From Oasisia sp. SBJ-2009 (taxonomy: Eukaryota > Annelida > Polychaeta > Sabellida > Siboglinidae): a stretch of 64,000 nucleotides of DNA. The stretch spans positions 22,480,213 through 22,544,212 of the forward strand of contig OZ024861.1 in NCBI GenBank assembly GCA_964017155.1, given 5' to 3'. Positions 61,401-64,000 of the stretch are shown here, piece by piece (the first letter of the stretch is position 1; the number at the start of each line of letters is the position of its first letter). The notes beneath the pieces were generated by a model, which was given only the letters and a program-made list of their open reading frames with translations, had not been told where the DNA came from and did not search any database. The translations under genes and the position numbers were made by a program.

Positions 61401-62760
61401 ACATCAATTATTTTACCAAAACTACACAAATACATGGGTTGTTTCTATACCAACTTTGCACTATTCAGTTGAATTTAATTCAGTTCAATTCAATGAAATA
61501 ACTTTATTTTGGAATATTATACACAAGTGTGTCTAAAATATTAGACACACAATGTATATATGTTATAAATATATATACATATATATATATACACACACAC
61601 ATATATTGAAGCTTAGAAAAGAAGTGGGAAGTTTGAATTTCAGTAAAAACACAATGAGATTTCTGACAACTTATATTGTCAGAAATCTCATTGTGACAAT
61701 TCCAGGAAGCTTGTTAGACCCTACTGCTGTGCAGTTGCATGTGTCTGTTTTTCCTTTTGTAACTTTGAACTTTGACCCACTGTGTTGATGTCTTCAGGTG
61801 GTCTCGATGCTGTCGATGCTGTGGACAGCGCAAGTGCTGCCTCACGTGGCAAACGCTGGAGGCGAGCGGACACAAATATCGTTGAGGTGTCATTCCGTCA
61901 ACTGACTGCCCCTAGCAACATGCACACGGGCGACCCTGTGTACTGTGACGAGTGCAAGGCCGTCCTGTCAGTGGTCAGCAAGGTGGAGCAACACGGGGAT
62001 GACCAGGTGGGCTCATAGGTGTACAACATATACAACAGGTGGGCTCATATGTGTACAACATATACAACAGGTGGGCTCATATGTGTACAACATATACAAC
62101 AGGTGAGCTCATATGTGTACAACATACAGGACAATGGTTACACTTGTCTAGTCCTTTGGGCTGAAGGTCCAACAGACATATGCTGCTAGTGACTGGCGAA
62201 GTTAATTGCAATAATGTTGTAGGTTACTCCCAAGGTCTTCAGACACGATCAGCAAGGGGTGCAGTAGCACAGCGCAATGACTCTTGACTTGTAAGAATGT
62301 CACTCACTAAAATCACAATATAGTCCAAAGAACTTCAATGACATGGCCTGTGTATGTGTGTACGTGCCAGTGGGCATGCATGTGTGTGCATCAAATCAAA
62401 CAGACACGTATATATTCATCCAATATAGAGTCAATATGCTGTAAAGCACCATGGACAATTATAATTGTCTCTCACTATATTAAATAAAATATGACTATTA
62501 ATCACCCTTGTGAATGCAGCATGGATATATCAATGTACATCTGCTTTGTCTAACATGTTGCCGTACAGGTGTGGGTGTGCGAGTTTTGTGGACATCAAAA
62601 CAGTGTGGATTTGATGGAAGATGAAATACCGAAGAACGACGTTGTCACATTCATGCTCCAGCCTGCAGCGTGCACCACCTCTAGTGGCAGAGCGGGCCGT
62701 GACGAGTCACTTGTCATCTTCTGTGTCGACATCTCTGGCAGCATGTGTGTCACCACAGAG
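55421..62760 (+). CDS. Circularly-permutated-Ras-like protein, 5' exons (continues past right edge)
   Basis: Exons 55421-55512, 56002-56033, 59314-59430, 61798-62006 and 62569-62760 are phase-compatible and give the first 214 residues. The protein starts MEFGSTFVYDYSGSEEEW, acidic and tyrosine-rich. A basic segment follows (LPRRVRAKLPGSKAKKEKKH). A Sec23/Sec24-type zinc finger follows (DPVYCDECKAVL, then VWVCEFCGHQN: paired CxxC motifs), and then the start of a VWA domain with MIDAS-type DISGS (SLVIFCVDISGSM). This combination is what I know from circularly permutated Ras protein 1 of Dictyostelium and marine invertebrates, where a rearranged Ras-like GTPase fold accompanies a VWA module. The GTPase part is not in the window. 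A Sec23-like or copine-like protein is the main alternative. Confidence 0.72.
56571..58866 (-). mobile_element. piggyBac-like element, internally deleted, TTAA flanks
   Basis: 2296 bp bounded by TTAA at 56567-56570 and 58867-58870. The left end CCTCTTAACCC and inverted right end CCTCTTGGATCC share their first six bases. It holds a short minus-strand gene with an acidic piggyBac-transposase-like N-terminus (57205-57847) but no catalytic core, so it is non-autonomous. Inserted in the second intron of the cpRas-like gene. Confidence 0.6.
57205..57847 (-). pseudogene. Two-exon remnant with piggyBac-like N-terminus, 51 aa
   Basis: Exon 57847-57752 reads MFSATDVAQMVWHSGSDYGE, then an acidic stretch ending DVEIEEH. 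It splices in phase to 57264-57205: EEEKKTTKKKYVFFDHYFT, stop. Acidic N-termini of this kind precede the DDD core in piggyBac transposases, but no core is present. It may be the residue of an internal deletion or a small protein in its own right. Confidence 0.45.
58867..59313. other. Intron with ACTAGT-rich stretch
   Basis: 59115-59215 contains several ACTAGT/GACTAG motifs. A similar motif-rich stretch lies at 56225-56300, on the other side of the piggyBac-like element. This hints at an older element into which the latter inserted. Confidence 0.35.
60513..61374 (+). mobile_element. AGGACA MITE, complete copy in cpRas-like intron
   Basis: 862 bp between TTAA 60509-60512 and TTAA 61375-61378, starting AGGACA and ending TGTCCT. 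Inverted repeats of about 100 bp share CATACACCTAATAGAGTT and AACAATTTCCACATATACTC. It is the longest of the four family members in the window; the interior matches 16201-17016 and 14541-15356. Confidence 0.92.
61650..61695. repeat. Perfect 20-bp inverted repeat (hairpin)
   Basis: CACAATGAGATTTCTGACAA and its exact complement are separated by six bases (CTTATA). It lies about 100 bp before the exon at 61798. Confidence 0.95.
62004..62131. repeat. 32-bp tandem repeat spanning a splice donor, four units
   Basis: Units begin at 62004, 62036, 62068 and 62100, each starting CAGGTGGGCTCAT (the last CAGGTGAGCTCAT). The first CAG is the last codon of the coding exon, so the exon/intron border itself is repeated three more times. 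Confidence 0.95.
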
Positions 62761-62919
62761 GTAACGTGACTTGTGTCGTCAGCCCTCAGACAAACCTTAT
62801 CTTATCCCCATTGTCCCTGGTAGGATAGATGCCATTATCCACGGCACCAGGAGGTGGCAACATTTCTTGCACTCATGCACTCACGCACACATTCAAACAT
62901 ATACACACAACATATGCGC

Positions 62920-63745
62920 AAATAATAATAATAATAAGAACATTTATAAAGCGCCATAAATCTGGAAATATCCATTCGGAGGCGCTGTACATGAGTATAT
63001 ATACATGTGTTGTAGAATTATAATATTAACTTTGTTAAGGTAAATAAAATACCTAAAATATGTATAAAAAGTAATAGTAATAAATAATTAAATAAATAAG
63101 TTAGGTAAAGATAATTATTAAAATAAATGGTATATTGATAATAAAATAATGAGTACGACATTTTGTAAAATTAATGTAAAACATGTAAAAGATAATAAAT
63201 AGATAACAAATAAAATACAAATTAAATAAACTGACAAGTGTCTACACTTCATACACAGCCCGGAATAGGTGGGTTTTCAGTAGTCTTTTAAACGTCACGA
63301 AGCAACAGGTCTTCTTCATATCGGCAGGGAGAGTGTTCCACAGTCGTGGACCAGCTACTGAAAACATTCTGTCACCGTATCGGCTGCGAGATAGCGGCAC
63401 GTGGAAATCATTGTTTGTGGTTGAACGTAACACCCGCATAGCTCTTTGTTCGAGTAGGTCGGTGATGTAAGGTGGCGCCAGTCGATGTTGTGCGCGAAAC
63501 ACCAGTAGCAGGATTGCGTATTGCACTCGTTGTTTTAACCAGGAGCCAGTGTAGTTTCATGAGAACTGGTGTAATATGTTCATGTCTGTGGCAGCGGACC
63601 ACTAGTCTAGCGGCGGCATTTTGGACTCTTTGTAGCTTAGATATTAGGCACTGTGGAAGATCATACAGAAGACAGTTGGCGTAGTCAATTCTCGATATAA
63701 CAAGAGAATATACAAGGCGGACGGCGGCTTTCTGCAAACACACAC
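62920..63745 (-). mobile_element. LINE 3' end fragment (CR1/L2-like)
   Basis: Minus-strand frames encode the end of a reverse-transcriptase protein: SRIDYANCLLYDLPQ, LQRVQNAAARLVVRCHRHEH, HRLAPPYITDLLEQRA, FSVAGPRLWNTLPADMKK and the end LLKTHLFRAVYEV (stop at 63242). One frame change separates the two halves. The 3' end is marked by (AAT)n at 62921-62938. 5' truncated at the CA array. Confidence 0.85.
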
Positions 63746-63799
63746 ACACAAACACATAGACACACACGCACGCACGCACACACACACACACACACACAG

Positions 63800-63853
<54 letters not shown>

Positions 63854-63961
63854 ACACACACAGACAGACAGACACACAGACACACACACAGACACACACA
63901 CAGACACAGACACACACACACACACACACACACACAGACGGGGACACACACACACACACAG

Positions 63962-63992
<31 letters not shown>

Positions 63993-64000
63993 CACACAGA
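63738..64000. repeat. (CA)n/(CAGA)n microsatellite at the right edge
   Basis: CA array with CGCA and CAGACAGA variants, running off the window. Long Cys/Val frames over it are artefacts. Confidence 0.95.

Overview
The window looks like nuclear DNA of a metazoan, most likely a marine invertebrate such as a mollusc or another lophotrochozoan. It has short exons with GT-AG introns, long (CA)n and (TA)n arrays, tRNA-derived SINEs, CR1/L2-like LINE tails, a Gypsy LTR retrotransposon, several miniature inverted-repeat transposons (MITEs) and animal gene families. I cannot name the species, and nothing suggests bacterial or organellar DNA.

0-22 kb: a direct duplication of about 6.6 kb carries two minus-strand copies of an eight-exon 2-oxoglutarate/Fe(II) oxygenase of the isopenicillin-N-synthase-like type. 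Copy B (15974-21908) reads as an intact 315-residue enzyme. Copy A (811-7085) has lost a splice acceptor, 12 bases, a conserved tyrosine and its normal stop. A weakly supported gene of unknown function lies between them (9741-14178), together with copies of a TTAA-flanked MITE. One of these MITEs sits in copy B at a site that is empty in copy A.

22-25 kb: a SINE, then an orphan minus-strand exon encoding the zinc-binding second half of a BIR domain. That is the half missing from the inhibitor-of-apoptosis gene 18 kb downstream.

26-38 kb: a nested stack of mobile elements. The outer layer is a DNA transposon with inverted arms of about 0.4 kb (about 25991 and 37333) and a broken minus-strand DDE-type transposase. 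Inside it are a LINE endonuclease fragment and, within that, a 4749-bp Gypsy element (28930-33678) with 225-bp LTRs and a GTGTA target duplication. A GCGC-ended MITE and a hAT-like MITE complete the stack.

39-46 kb: two copies of an AACGTT-rich MITE, a 350-bp polypurine tract, and a plus-strand inhibitor-of-apoptosis gene (BIR, half BIR, UBA, RING) with a foldback MITE in an intron.

47.8-53.7 kb: a complete eight-exon minus-strand gene for a SAXO4/PPP1R32-like axonemal microtubule protein, tail-to-tail with the IAP gene.

55.4-62.8 kb, running past the right edge: the 5' exons of a circularly-permutated-Ras-like gene with a Sec23/24-type zinc finger and the start of a VWA domain. It is head-to-head with saxo4. 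Its introns hold a piggyBac-like element, another TTAA MITE, a perfect hairpin and a 32-bp tandem repeat that copies a splice donor. The window ends in a LINE tail and a CA array. The cellular genes show no operon-like functional link; the common thread is mobile-element activity in introns and intergenic DNA.
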